Assembly (NCBI RefSeq): GCF_004745595.1
Contig: NZ_SRLH01000001.1
Span: forward strand, 500,234-564,233
Reading direction: 5' to 3'
DNA from: Flavobacterium humi
GTDB taxonomy: Bacteria > Bacteroidota > Bacteroidia > Flavobacteriales > Flavobacteriaceae
Length of the DNA stretch: 64,000 bases
Shown piece after piece: positions 45,700 through 55,518 of this stretch. The notes beneath the pieces are model-generated. The model did no database searches. It had not been told where the DNA came from and saw only the letters and a program-made list of their open reading frames with translations. The first letter of the stretch is position 1, and every line of letters starts with the position of its first letter. Position numbers and translations under genes: made by a program.

Positions 45700-48600
45700 A
45701 TGTTAGACAAGATTATACAATTCAGTATAAAGAACAAATTCGTTATACTACTTTTTACCCTTGTGCTTCTGGCCTGGGGTAGTTATTCCGTCCGGCAATT
45801 GCCGCTTGACGCCTTACCTGATGTAACCAATAACCAGGTGCAAATCATCACTACTGCTCCAACTTTGGCCAGCCAGGAAGTAGAACAGCTCATTACCTAT
45901 CCTTTGGAACAATCTGTTAAGACCATTCCCAAAATAGTCGAATTGCGGAGTATTTCACGCTTTGGGCTTTCGGTAGTTACTGTTGTTTTTAAAGACGACG
46001 CAGATATTTATTGGGCCAGGGAACAAATTTTCCAACGCATAAAAGAAGCCGGGGAAAACATCCCTAAATATGCAGGAACTCCCGAACTGGCGCCTATTTC
46101 TACCGGTCTTGGCGAGATTTTCCAATACGATGTATATGCGCAAAAAGGATACGAAGGTAAATACGATGCCGTACAGCTGAGGACCATTCAGGACTGGATC
46201 ATCATTCCGCAATTGCAAGGTGTTGAAGGTGTAGCCGAAGTAAGTACCTGGGGCGGGAAATTAAAACAATACGAAATCGCCGTCAATCCGAACACATTAA
46301 ACAGCCAGGGCGTGACCATCACAGAGATTTTCAATGCATTGGAGAAAAACAATCAAAATACCGGTGGCGCTTATATCGAAAAAGACCAATATGCCTATTT
46401 CATCCGCGGTGTCGGAATGGCCTCCGGGGTAAACGACCTGCAGAATGTGGTGATCAAAAACCGGAACGGAGCGCCTGTTTTGGTACGCGATGTTGCCACG
46501 GTACGTGAAGGAATCGCTTTGCGTTACGGGGCATCTACTAAAGACGGTAAAGGGGAAATTGTTTCCGGCCTGGTTTTGATGCTCAAAGGAGAAAACTCCA
46601 GCGCAGTGGTCGAAAGAGTAAAAGAAAGAATGGCTCAAATCAACAAAACCCTGCCCAAAGGCGTTGTGGCGGAACCGTTTATTGACAGAGGAAAACTAGT
46701 AGACCATGCCATCGGGACAGTGACCAAAAACCTTATCGAAGGCGCATTAATCGTCATATTCGTCCTGATATTGTTCCTCGGGAACTTGCGGGCCGGATTA
46801 ATTGTGGCTTCGGTAATTCCGTTATCGATGCTATTCGCTGTGATACTGATGAACTATTTTGGCGTGAGCGGCAATTTGATGAGTTTGGGAGCCATCGATT
46901 TCGGGATCATAGTTGACGGTGCCGTTATTATTGTCGAAGCTACGATGCACCACCTGGCAAAACTCAAAAAGAAACAGGAACTGACACAAGAAGAAATGGA
47001 TACCGAAGTATATCTTTCCGCTTCCAAAATAAGGAACAGTGCGGCTTTTGGTGAAATCATCATCCTGATTGTGTACCTTCCCATCCTCGCATTGGTAGGC
47101 ACTGAAGGCAAAATGTTCAAACCCATGGCCATGACCGTAGGATTTGCAGTAATCGGTGCTTTTGTCATGTCATTGACATACGTTCCGATGATGACTTCTT
47201 TGTTTTTATCTAAGAATACCGGGCACAAAGACAATTTCAGCGACAGGATGATGGCTTGGTTCGAAAGCAAATATACTCCCCTGCTGAACAAAGCACTGCA
47301 GTTGAAAAAAGCCGTGCTTCTCGGTGCGGCCGGGTTATTTGCCCTGGCTTTCTTTACGTTCCAAAATATGGGTGGGGAATTCATCCCTACCATCGAAGAA
47401 GGAGATTTGGCTATAAATGCCACAATCATGACCGGAAGTTCCTTAAGCCAGATGGTCGAAACCACTACCAAATACGAGAAAATCTTAAAAGCAAAATTCC
47501 CTGAAATCAAGACCATCGTATCCAAAATAGGAAGCGGCGAAATCCCAACCGACCCAATGCCGATTGAAAGCGGTGATTTGATCATCGTCCTGAAAGACAA
47601 AAGCGAATGGGTTTCTGCTGATAATTGGGAAGACCTCGCTAATTTGATGAAAGAAGAAATGGAGGCGATTCCCGGAGCAAATATCGAAATATCGCAGCCC
47701 ATCCAAATGCGTTTTAACGAACTGATGACCGGCAGCCGAAGCGATATAGCCATTAAGATTTTTGGCGAAGACCTGGAAGTCCTTGACAGCAAAGCCAAAG
47801 AAATGATCGCTAAAATCAGTTCCATTGAAGGCATCGGTGACCTCAAAGCCGATAAAGTGACCGGATTGCCTCAAATTACCGTAAAATACGATTATAACAA
47901 AATTGCTTTATACGGGCTGAACATAAGCGACATCAACCAAATCATCCGTTCCTCATTTGCAGGTGAAAGTGCCGGTAAGATTTATGAAGAAAGCAAACGT
48001 TTCGATGTGGTGGTACGGCTAAACAAAGACAATCGCGGAGATATTTCGGATGTCAGCAATTTATTCATCCCATTGCCAAACGGCCAGCAAATCCCGCTGT
48101 CGCAAGTCGCCTCAATAAGTTATGAGCAAGGCCCGGTCCAGGTAGCCCGAGAAGACGGGAAACGAAGGATAACCGTAGGTTTAAATGTCCGCGGGCGGGA
48201 TATCAAAAGCGTAGTGGAAGAAATACAGGAAAAACTGAAAACCGGTTTTTCACTACCCGCAGGCTACTACATAACATACGGCGGGCAATTTGAAAACCTT
48301 ATCGAAGCCAACAAAAGGCTTTCCGTAGCACTTCCTATCGCTTTAGGGCTAATTATAGTGCTATTGTATTTTACCTTCAACAGCCTAAAACAATCCTTAC
48401 TGATTTTTACGGCAATTCCGCTTTCGGCTATTGGCGGTGTCTTTGCCTTGTGGCTAAGAGGGATGCCTTTCAGTATTTCGGCCGGGATCGGTTTTATTGC
48501 CTTATTTGGAATCGCGGTATTGAACGGAATCGTGCTCCTGTCCTGTTTCAACCAGCTCAAGGCGGAAGGCATCACAAATCCTCTAGAAAGAGTCTTTTTG

Positions 48601-50016
48601 GGCACCAAAACAAGATTAAGGCCGGTATTGATGACCGCTGCCGTGGCTTCGTTAGGATTCTTGCCAATGGCCTTATCGACCAGCGGTGGCGCCGAAGTGC
48701 AAAAACCCCTGGCCACTGTAGTCATCGGCGGATTGGTTTCGGCAACATTGCTCACACTAATTGTATTGCCCATCCTTTATTTAGTATTTGAACACGGAAT
48801 AAAACGAAAAAACAAGATGAATACTTCAACAATCACAATAATTGCCCTTTTGGCAAGCACATTCGCTTTGGCCCAAAACAACCAATCAGTCACTTTGGAA
48901 CAGGCCATCGCATTGGCTAAAAAAAATAATGCTACCCTGAAAATCGCCGATAAGGAAATCGAAAAACAAAACGCTTTGAAAAAGACAGCCTTTCAGCCGG
49001 ATCCTTTGCAGGTCCAGTACCAGGGCGGACAATTCAACAGTGCGGCTTATGACCATAATGTATCGGTCCAGCAATATTTCCCCATCGGAAAAACCACAAA
49101 AGCCAACAGGCAGCTTCAGGAAGAATTGGCAAGACTGGCGGAAAAACGCAAAGCGATGTCTGAATATGAAATCGAAAAAGCGGTAGCCTTAGCCTATTAT
49201 CAATATTTATACGGTGTTGAAATACAAAAACTTAACAACGAACTCAATGCCATTTATGCCAAATTTCTCCAAAACGCGGAGCTTCGCTTTAAAACCGGCG
49301 AAAGCGGCAATATCGAAGTCATCAGCGCCAAAGCTAAAGTAAAAGAAATCGAAACCCTGAAAACGCAAATCGCATACGACCTGGCCATTTACCAAAGGCA
49401 ATTGCATTATTTTATCCAGGGCGACACTATGGTTATCCCAGATCCGGCATCTCCTTTGCAATACAAAAGCGTATCAAATAGCGAAAGTTCGAGAGCGGAA
49501 AACCTGGTAAACGACTATTATAGACAACAGGTTTTAGTCAATCAAAAAGAAACCAATGTTTTTAAAGCCCAAAAGATGCCTAAATTAGGAGTAGGTTATT
49601 TTGCCCAGACAATTGAGTCCAAATCATTGTTCCAGGGGTTTACGGCCGGTTTGCAGATTCCGCTTTTTGGTGGTGTGAACTCGGCCAGGGCCAAGGCATC
49701 GGAAATTAGCGTTTCGCAGTCCCAAATAATGCTTGACCGGAACAGATTGGCCTTTCAGCTGAAAAAAGAAGAATTACAGCAGGAGTTCGATAAACAGGAA
49801 AAAGCGCTTCAATATTATCAGGACGAAGGTTTGAAATATGCGGCGCAAATAATCAGTACGGCGCAAAAAAGTTATGCGAACGGCGATATGAGTTATTGGT
49901 CCTACATCAGTTTTTTAAACCAGGCCATAGATATCAAAAAGCAAAATGCCGAAGCTGTTAATTTGTATAACCAAAGTGCCATACAACTGGCGTTTCCATC
50001 CATCCCTAACAATTAA
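45700..50016 (+). CDS. CzcA/CusA heavy-metal RND pump fused to a TolC-family outer membrane channel
   Basis: 1438 residues. Residues 1-1039 are a complete heavy-metal RND pump: MLDKIIQFSIKNKFVILLFT at the start, two sets of transmembrane segments, FGIIVDGAVIIVEATMHHLA with the proton-relay acids, and GIAVLNGIVLLSC near the end. From 1040 on comes a complete TolC-type channel with its own signal peptide (MNTSTITIIALLASTFALAQ), two coiled-coil halves and an FxxGLQIPLFGG strand. The frame is continuous, so one polypeptide would span inner pump and outer channel, or be cleaved after FALA. It exports Cu/Ag or Zn/Cd/Co with the adaptor that follows after ten bases. Confidence 0.9.
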   Translation: MLDKIIQFSIKNKFVILLFTLVLLAWGSYSVRQLPLDALPDVTNNQVQIITTAPTLASQEVEQLITYPLEQSVKTIPKIVELRSISRFGLSVVTVVFKDDADIYWAREQIFQRIKEAGENIPKYAGTPELAPISTGLGEIFQYDVYAQKGYEGKYDAVQLRTIQDWIIIPQLQGVEGVAEVSTWGGKLKQYEIAVNPNTLNSQGVTITEIFNALEKNNQNTGGAYIEKDQYAYFIRGVGMASGVNDLQNVVIKNRNGAPVLVRDVATVREGIALRYGASTKDGKGEIVSGLVLMLKGENSSAVVERVKERMAQINKTLPKGVVAEPFIDRGKLVDHAIGTVTKNLIEGALIVIFVLILFLGNLRAGLIVASVIPLSMLFAVILMNYFGVSGNLMSLGAIDFGIIVDGAVIIVEATMHHLAKLKKKQELTQEEMDTEVYLSASKIRNSAAFGEIIILIVYLPILALVGTEGKMFKPMAMTVGFAVIGAFVMSLTYVPMMTSLFLSKNTGHKDNFSDRMMAWFESKYTPLLNKALQLKKAVLLGAAGLFALAFFTFQNMGGEFIPTIEEGDLAINATIMTGSSLSQMVETTTKYEKILKAKFPEIKTIVSKIGSGEIPTDPMPIESGDLIIVLKDKSEWVSADNWEDLANLMKEEMEAIPGANIEISQPIQMRFNELMTGSRSDIAIKIFGEDLEVLDSKAKEMIAKISSIEGIGDLKADKVTGLPQITVKYDYNKIALYGLNISDINQIIRSSFAGESAGKIYEESKRFDVVVRLNKDNRGDISDVSNLFIPLPNGQQIPLSQVASISYEQGPVQVAREDGKRRITVGLNVRGRDIKSVVEEIQEKLKTGFSLPAGYYITYGGQFENLIEANKRLSVALPIALGLIIVLLYFTFNSLKQSLLIFTAIPLSAIGGVFALWLRGMPFSISAGIGFIALFGIAVLNGIVLLSCFNQLKAEGITNPLERVFLGTKTRLRPVLMTAAVASLGFLPMALSTSGGAEVQKPLATVVIGGLVSATLLTLIVLPILYLVFEHGIKRKNKMNTSTITIIALLASTFALAQNNQSVTLEQAIALAKKNNATLKIADKEIEKQNALKKTAFQPDPLQVQYQGGQFNSAAYDHNVSVQQYFPIGKTTKANRQLQEELARLAEKRKAMSEYEIEKAVALAYYQYLYGVEIQKLNNELNAIYAKFLQNAELRFKTGESGNIEVISAKAKVKEIETLKTQIAYDLAIYQRQLHYFIQGDTMVIPDPASPLQYKSVSNSESSRAENLVNDYYRQQVLVNQKETNVFKAQKMPKLGVGYFAQTIESKSLFQGFTAGLQIPLFGGVNSARAKASEISVSQSQIMLDRNRLAFQLKKEELQQEFDKQEKALQYYQDEGLKYAAQIISTAQKSYANGDMSYWSYISFLNQAIDIKKQNAEAVNLYNQSAIQLAFPSIPNN

Positions 50017-50026
50017 TTACCGTAAG

Positions 50027-51235
50027 ATGAAAAATATAATAATCCGCAAAATATCCCAATTCCTGCTTTCTTTTGCAGTATTGCTGATCGTTTCCTGTAC
50101 TGAAAAGAAAACCGAAGAAAAGCACGGGGAAGAAAAGCCATCAACAATAACAGCACTAACCGAAGTACAGGCCAAAACCATCGGCATTGAAACCGGCAAT
50201 ATTGAAATGAAAAACCTCAACACGGTTATCAAAGCCAATGGCTATACTGCCGTTCCGCCACAAAACCGGGCCGATGTCTCTACACTGATTGGCGGTGTGG
50301 TGAAGGATATTTTTGTTTTGGAAGGAACTTTTGTCACCAAAGGCAAAACATTGGCAACCCTTCAAAACCTTGACGTTTCGGAAATGCAGGAAGAATACCA
50401 ATCCGCAATGGCCAATATTGAATACCTGGAGCAGGAATTTATCCGTCAGAAAACCTTGAGCGAAGAAAATGTCAATCCGCGCAAGACATTCCAGGAAGTA
50501 AAATCAAAGCTGGCTTCGGAAAGAGCTAAGGCGCAAGCGGCAAAAAACAAATTACAGGCACTCAATGTCAACCCGAAAGGAAGTACTTCCTTAGTCCCGA
50601 TTGTAGCCCCGATAAGCGGTTATGTCGGGAAGATCAGCATTACAAAAGGGGCTTTTGCAGAAACAGGTGTGACGCTTTTTGAAGTGGTCGACAACAGCCA
50701 AATGCACCTTGACCTGAATGTATTCGAAAAAGACCTCGGAAAAATATCCATCGGGCAAGAAGTCGATTTTGTGCTGACAAACCAATCTAATAAGTCTATC
50801 AAAGGAACCATTTTCGGTGTCAACAAGTCCTTTTCGAACGAAAGCAAAACAGTTGCCGTACATGCCAAAATCAATCCGGCCGATGCCAAAGGCCTAATCC
50901 CGGGGATGTATGTCGCGGCGAACATCAATATCTCGAACCAAACAGTCCCGGCTTTGCCTAAAGATGCGGTTGTGAGAAACGGAGATAAATATTTTATTTA
51001 TATTAGAGAAGCGAAACAAGCCACTAAAAAAGAGGAAGGGCATGAACACAATGAAGAAGCAAAAGAACATGCCGAAATCCTCTTCAGAGCTGTGGAAGTT
51101 GCTCCTGGAACTACAGATTTGGGCTACACGGAAGTAAAACTGATTGAAGAAATCCCTTCCGGTGCCGAAATCGTAATCAAAGGAGCCTATTATATATTAG
51201 CGCAGTCAAAAGGCGGCGGCGAACACGAACATTAA
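50027..51235 (+). CDS. efflux RND periplasmic adaptor (CusB/CzcB type), lipoprotein
   Basis: 402 residues from the ATG at 50027, giving a lipobox (VLLIVSCTEKK); the in-frame ATG at 49946 lies inside the preceding gene. It has the barrel-hairpin-barrel order: APISGYVGKISITKGAFAETG is the lipoyl-like part, a helical hairpin covers roughly 120-185, and VPALPKDAVVRNGDKYFIYI belongs to the membrane-proximal domain. A His/Glu-rich insert (EEGHEHNEEAKEHAE) and a C-terminal GGGEHEH may bind metal. It connects the inner pump to the channel. Confidence 0.9.
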   Translation: MKNIIIRKISQFLLSFAVLLIVSCTEKKTEEKHGEEKPSTITALTEVQAKTIGIETGNIEMKNLNTVIKANGYTAVPPQNRADVSTLIGGVVKDIFVLEGTFVTKGKTLATLQNLDVSEMQEEYQSAMANIEYLEQEFIRQKTLSEENVNPRKTFQEVKSKLASERAKAQAAKNKLQALNVNPKGSTSLVPIVAPISGYVGKISITKGAFAETGVTLFEVVDNSQMHLDLNVFEKDLGKISIGQEVDFVLTNQSNKSIKGTIFGVNKSFSNESKTVAVHAKINPADAKGLIPGMYVAANINISNQTVPALPKDAVVRNGDKYFIYIREAKQATKKEEGHEHNEEAKEHAEILFRAVEVAPGTTDLGYTEVKLIEEIPSGAEIVIKGAYYILAQSKGGGEHEH

Positions 51236-51263
51236 TCAATTTCTAACTTATAAATCATTTGCA

Positions 51264-51620
51264 ATGAAAACCATATTCTTACAATCCATTTTCATATTGG
51301 CGCTGATATTTTTGGTTCCAAACCCGGCAATGGCGCAAAAAAGCAATCAAAAGGCAATAATCAAGACTACTTTACATTGTGATCATTGCAAACAATGTGA
51401 AACATGCGGGTTAAAATTCAATACGGAAATGCTCAAGATAAAAGGAGTGAGAATGTATGAGCTTGATGATGCCAAAATGACTTTTACGATTTATTTCAAT
51501 CCGAAGAAAACCAACTTGCAAGAAATCAGGATAGCCATTTCAAAGCTGGGCTACGATGCCGATGAGGTAAAAGCCGACCCAAAAGCGTACGAAAGTTTAG
51601 ATGGCTGTTGTAAAGCATAA
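51264..51620 (+). CDS. secreted heavy-metal-associated (HMA) domain protein
   Basis: 118 residues with a signal peptide ending NPAMAQ. The mature part is an HMA-like ferredoxin fold with the metal loop HCDHCKQCETCG, which has more cysteines than the normal MxCxxC, and a C-terminal SLDGCCKA. It is therefore likely a periplasmic metal carrier passing Cu or similar ions to the RND adaptor. It starts 28 bases after the adaptor and ends three bases before the P-type ATPase. Confidence 0.82.
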   Translation: MKTIFLQSIFILALIFLVPNPAMAQKSNQKAIIKTTLHCDHCKQCETCGLKFNTEMLKIKGVRMYELDDAKMTFTIYFNPKKTNLQEIRIAISKLGYDADEVKADPKAYESLDGCCKA

Positions 51621-51623
51621 ACG

Positions 51624-53669
51624 ATGGAACACAAACATACATACGATGCACAGGGCAAACAGCTTTGCTGCACCGAAGAGGGAAAAATCTACACCAAGGC
51701 CGGTGCCAAAGAGTTACTCCAGGAAGACGGCTGTTGTACTGCCAAGCATACAAAACACGCAGGGCATTCGCATGACGACGGCCACAATCATGACCATACG
51801 GAAGCAGGAAATCCTTTCAAAATGTTCCTGCCGCCTGTTATCTCTTTGGCTTTATTGTTACTCGCTATAAGTTTTGACCATTACTTCACCCCTGCCTGGT
51901 TTACGGGATGGATAAGGACAGCTTGGTATGTAATAGCGTATGTCCCTGTGGGTTTCCCAGTCATTAAGGAAGCTTTCGAAAGCATCCGCAACGGTGAGTT
52001 CTTTTCCGAATTCCTATTGATGGTCATTGCCACTGTCGGGGCGTTTGGCATCGGCGAATACCCAGAAGCGGTAGCCGTAATGCTTTTTTATGCCGTAGGC
52101 GAAGTATTCCAGACCTTAGCCGTTACAAGAGCCAAGGCAAACATCAAATCCTTATTGGACCAACGCCCGGATGAAGTGACTATCCTTGTTGGAGATGCTA
52201 TGCAAACCATCAAAGCCGAAGAGGCTAAAATTGGCGATATCATCCAATTGAAAGCAGGCGAAAAATTAGGTTTGGATGGAGAATTGGTATCCGATACCGC
52301 TTCGTTCAACACTGCGGCCCTGACCGGGGAAAGCAAACCGGACACAAAAGTAAAAGGGAATGCGGTTTTGGCCGGAATGATCAACCTCAATACGGTTTCC
52401 CGGGTAAAAGTAACCACTGCTTACACCGATAGCAAGCTTTCTAAAATTTTAGAATTGGTGCAGAACGCTACCACGCAAAAAGCCCCAACAGAATTATTCA
52501 TCCGGAAATTTGCCCGGATTTATACACCAATTGTAGTATTCCTGGCGGTTTTCATCGCCTTCCTACCCTATTTCTTTGTAAAGGATTATCTCTTTTCAAC
52601 CTGGTTGTACCGGGCTTTGGTATTCCTGGTTATTTCGTGCCCATGTGCTTTGGTCATCTCAATCCCATTGGGTTATTTCGGGGGGATTGGTGCGGCAAGC
52701 CGGAACGGGATCTTATTCAAGGGAAGTAATTTCCTGGATGCCATCGCCACCGTGCAAAATATTGTGATGGATAAAACCGGGACCATGACCGAAGGTGTCT
52801 TTAGTGTACAGGAAGTTGTTTTTGACAAACAATTTGACGAAAAAGAAATCCTGCAAATGGTCAACGCCCTGGAAAGCCAAAGTACGCATCCCGTAGCGAC
52901 AGCCATACATGAATTTATAGGCAAAACAGATACTTCCATCAAACTTGAAAATGTGACAGAAATCCCGGGGCTAGGATTACAAGCAACCGTTAACGGGAAA
53001 AACCTGTTGGTGGGCAATTTCAAGCTGATGGATGCCTTTTCCATTCCTTATGGCATTAATCCCGATTCAATAGTGTATACGCTCATTGCAGTTGCCTATG
53101 GAGATACGTTTGTGGGATACCTGACTATTGCAGATGTTATTAAAGAAGATGCGCTGGAAACCATCGGTAAACTTAAAGCATTGAAGGTAAAAACCACGAT
53201 GTTAAGCGGCGATAAAAGTACGGTAGTGCGGTTTGTTGCCGGCAAATTAGGTATTCCGGATTCCTTTGGGGACTTGTTACCGGAAGACAAAGTCAATAAA
53301 ATAAAAGAAATAAAAGCCAAAAATGAGACCGTTGCTTTTGTTGGCGATGGTGTAAACGATGCTCCAGTAGTAGCCCTGAGCCATGTGGGTATTGCCATGG
53401 GCGGTTTAGGAAGCGATGCTACCATTGAAACCGCAGATATTGTCATTCAGGATGACAAACCGAGCAAAATCCCGATGGCTATCCGGATTGGGAAAGAAAC
53501 CAAAAAAATAGTCTGGCAGAACATTGCTTTGGCCTTTGTCGTAAAAGCGGTGGTCCTAATCCTCGGAGCCGGAGGTTTAGCCACGATGTGGGAAGCTGTT
53601 TTTGCTGATGTTGGTGTAGCCCTGCTAGCCATCTTAAATGCTGTCAGGATCCAAAGGATGAAATTTTAA
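51624..53669 (+). CDS. heavy-metal P1B-type ATPase (ZntA/CadA-like)
   Basis: 681 residues moving a metal cation out of the cytoplasm at the cost of ATP. The first 65 residues are unusual: no ferredoxin-like HMA domain, but two CC pairs and a His-rich tract (HSHDDGHNHDHTE). Then come the membrane domain with the metal site SCPCALVIS, the phosphorylation loop DKTGTMTEG, the P-domain GDGVNDAPVV and a last pair of helices. The CPC motif with a lysine/aspartate-containing helix 8 region (VFADVGVALLAILNA) suggests Zn/Cd/Pb rather than Cu. It is the last gene of the metal operon, with a terminator after it. Confidence 0.92.
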   Translation: MEHKHTYDAQGKQLCCTEEGKIYTKAGAKELLQEDGCCTAKHTKHAGHSHDDGHNHDHTEAGNPFKMFLPPVISLALLLLAISFDHYFTPAWFTGWIRTAWYVIAYVPVGFPVIKEAFESIRNGEFFSEFLLMVIATVGAFGIGEYPEAVAVMLFYAVGEVFQTLAVTRAKANIKSLLDQRPDEVTILVGDAMQTIKAEEAKIGDIIQLKAGEKLGLDGELVSDTASFNTAALTGESKPDTKVKGNAVLAGMINLNTVSRVKVTTAYTDSKLSKILELVQNATTQKAPTELFIRKFARIYTPIVVFLAVFIAFLPYFFVKDYLFSTWLYRALVFLVISCPCALVISIPLGYFGGIGAASRNGILFKGSNFLDAIATVQNIVMDKTGTMTEGVFSVQEVVFDKQFDEKEILQMVNALESQSTHPVATAIHEFIGKTDTSIKLENVTEIPGLGLQATVNGKNLLVGNFKLMDAFSIPYGINPDSIVYTLIAVAYGDTFVGYLTIADVIKEDALETIGKLKALKVKTTMLSGDKSTVVRFVAGKLGIPDSFGDLLPEDKVNKIKEIKAKNETVAFVGDGVNDAPVVALSHVGIAMGGLGSDATIETADIVIQDDKPSKIPMAIRIGKETKKIVWQNIALAFVVKAVVLILGAGGLATMWEAVFADVGVALLAILNAVRIQRMKF

Positions 53670-53683
53670 TTCTCATCTTTAAC

Positions 53684-53717
53684 AGCCCTTGTACTCTTTA
53701 CAAGGGCTATTTTATTA
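53684..53717 (+). terminator. terminator of the metal-efflux operon
   Basis: AGCCCTTGTA pairs with TACAAGGGCT around a CTCTT loop, followed by ATTTTATT on the plus strand. Confidence 0.8.
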
Positions 53718-53838
53718 ATCTTTACGCCAGGAAGTGGTAAATCTATTTTAAAATTTTGAAGGCCGGCCGGGCTTATTGGGTATTTTAAATATATTTGTAG
53801 AAATATAGTATCATCGCAAACTTTAATATAAACATATC

Positions 53839-55416
53839 ATGACATCATTTCATTGGCTTTTGTTCTTCTTATTATTGCAGGTCATCCACTTTTTAGGGAC
53901 CTGGAAATTATACGAAGCAGCCGGCAGGAAATCCTGGGAAGCCGCTGTACCGGTTTACAATGCCATCGTTTTAATGAAAATCATCAACCGGCCAACCTGG
54001 TGGACCTTACTGCTTTTTATTCCTATAGTAAACCTTATCATGTTCCCTGTTGTTTGGGTGGAAACTATCCGTAGTTTCGGGAAAAATACGGCATTGGATA
54101 CTTTTTTGGTACTGATTACCTTTGGCTTATACATCTATTACATCAATTACACACAAAAACCGGAATACATCAAAGACCGGAGCCTCAGCCCTAAAAATAA
54201 AACAGCCGATACCATAAGCTCATTGCTTTTTGCCATAGTGGTGGCCACGATTGTACACGGATATGCTATACAGCCTTTTAATATTCCTTCTTCTTCTTTG
54301 GAAAAATCATTGCTTATCGGTGATTTCCTTTTTGTAAGCAAGATCAATTACGGAGCGCGTCCTCCAATGACGGCTATAGCAGCTCCAATGGTACACGACA
54401 CCTTGCCTTTACTGAATAAAAAATCATACCTGAGCTGGCCTCAATTGCCGTATTTCAGGCTTCCGGGTTTCCAAAAAATCAAAAACAACGATATTGTCGT
54501 GTTCAACTGGCCGAGGGATACTTTGTTCAACATGTACCTTCCGGCTGATAAAAGATACGACAAGCCGGTCGATAAAAAAACCAATTACGTAAAACGCTGC
54601 GTGGGGATTCCTGGCGACAGTTTATCGATAAAAGACGGTATTGTTTTCATAAACGGAAAAGAATTGATTTTACCCGAAAGAGCCAAGCCTCAATACTCGT
54701 ATAAAGTGGCTTACGACGGAAAAACCCCAATCGATTTCCCTGCGTTGCTAAAATCTATGGACATTACCGATCCTGCGGGTTTTCTGGATGATTCCAAAAG
54801 AGATACGATATACTTCAAGTCCTTGACTTTTGCCGCAGCGGAACAATTGAGGCACATCCCTGGGATTACAGGCGTAGACAGAATCATAACACCTGGCCCG
54901 GAAGACGGTATTTTCCCGGATTTCAAGGATGGAAAACCTTCGGTAAGCAACCATTGGAGTTGTGACAATTACGGCCCTATATACATTCCTGAAGCCGGAA
55001 AAACAGTTGCCCTGACCACAAAGACGCTTCCGTTTTATAAATTAATCATTACCGAATACGAAGGGAATACGTTGCGCGAAGACGGAAATGACATTTATAT
55101 CAACGACAAAAAGGCCACTACATACACCTTCAAACAGAACTATTACTGGATGATGGGAGACAACCGCCATAATTCGCTTGACGCCCGTTATTTTGGCTAC
55201 ACACCTGAAGACCACATTGTCGGGAAACCTGTTTTTATTTGGATGAGCCTCGACCCGAACGAAAAAGGACTTAAGAAAATCCGTTGGGACAGGGTTTTCA
55301 CGACCGTTGGCGGAGATGGGCAGCCACAATCCTATTTCAAATATTTCCTGATTGTGCTGGCGCTTTATTTCGGCCTGGATTATTTTATAAAGAAACGCAA
55401 GCAGAAACAGGCTTAA
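53839..55416 (+). CDS. lepB: signal peptidase I
   Basis: 525 residues that cleave secretory signal peptides. The N-terminal 115 residues form a separate multi-span membrane domain (DUF5684-like, KSWEAAVPVYNAIVLMKI). The S26 core begins after one more hydrophobic segment: the catalytic serine is in PSSSLEKSLLIGDF near residue 153 and the lysine in NYVKRCVGIPGDSL near 252. MMGDNRHNSLDARYFGYTP is box E. The large insert between and the N-terminal domain are usual for Bacteroidetes. Ends with another hydrophobic stretch and basic tail. Confidence 0.92.
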   Translation: MTSFHWLLFFLLLQVIHFLGTWKLYEAAGRKSWEAAVPVYNAIVLMKIINRPTWWTLLLFIPIVNLIMFPVVWVETIRSFGKNTALDTFLVLITFGLYIYYINYTQKPEYIKDRSLSPKNKTADTISSLLFAIVVATIVHGYAIQPFNIPSSSLEKSLLIGDFLFVSKINYGARPPMTAIAAPMVHDTLPLLNKKSYLSWPQLPYFRLPGFQKIKNNDIVVFNWPRDTLFNMYLPADKRYDKPVDKKTNYVKRCVGIPGDSLSIKDGIVFINGKELILPERAKPQYSYKVAYDGKTPIDFPALLKSMDITDPAGFLDDSKRDTIYFKSLTFAAAEQLRHIPGITGVDRIITPGPEDGIFPDFKDGKPSVSNHWSCDNYGPIYIPEAGKTVALTTKTLPFYKLIITEYEGNTLREDGNDIYINDKKATTYTFKQNYYWMMGDNRHNSLDARYFGYTPEDHIVGKPVFIWMSLDPNEKGLKKIRWDRVFTTVGGDGQPQSYFKYFLIVLALYFGLDYFIKKRKQKQA

Positions 55417-55433
55417 AAAAATATTGAAAATTC

Positions 55434-55467
55434 AAAAAAAGCTATAGATTGTCTATAGCTTTTTTTA
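55434..55467. terminator. terminator after lepB, bidirectional
   Basis: A7-GCTATAGA pairs with TCTATAGC-T7 around TTG, between lepB and the convergent STAS-like gene. Confidence 0.85.
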
Positions 55468-55518
55468 CGCTGAAAATCTACTGGCAAATAAGATATGATC
55501 GTTTCTTTGCCTCTCGAT

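Noticed and set aside
46854..47846. 330-codon minus-strand frame inside the metal pump gene
   Set aside because: Antisense shadow of a well-supported RND coding frame; Ser/Ile-rich translation without motifs.
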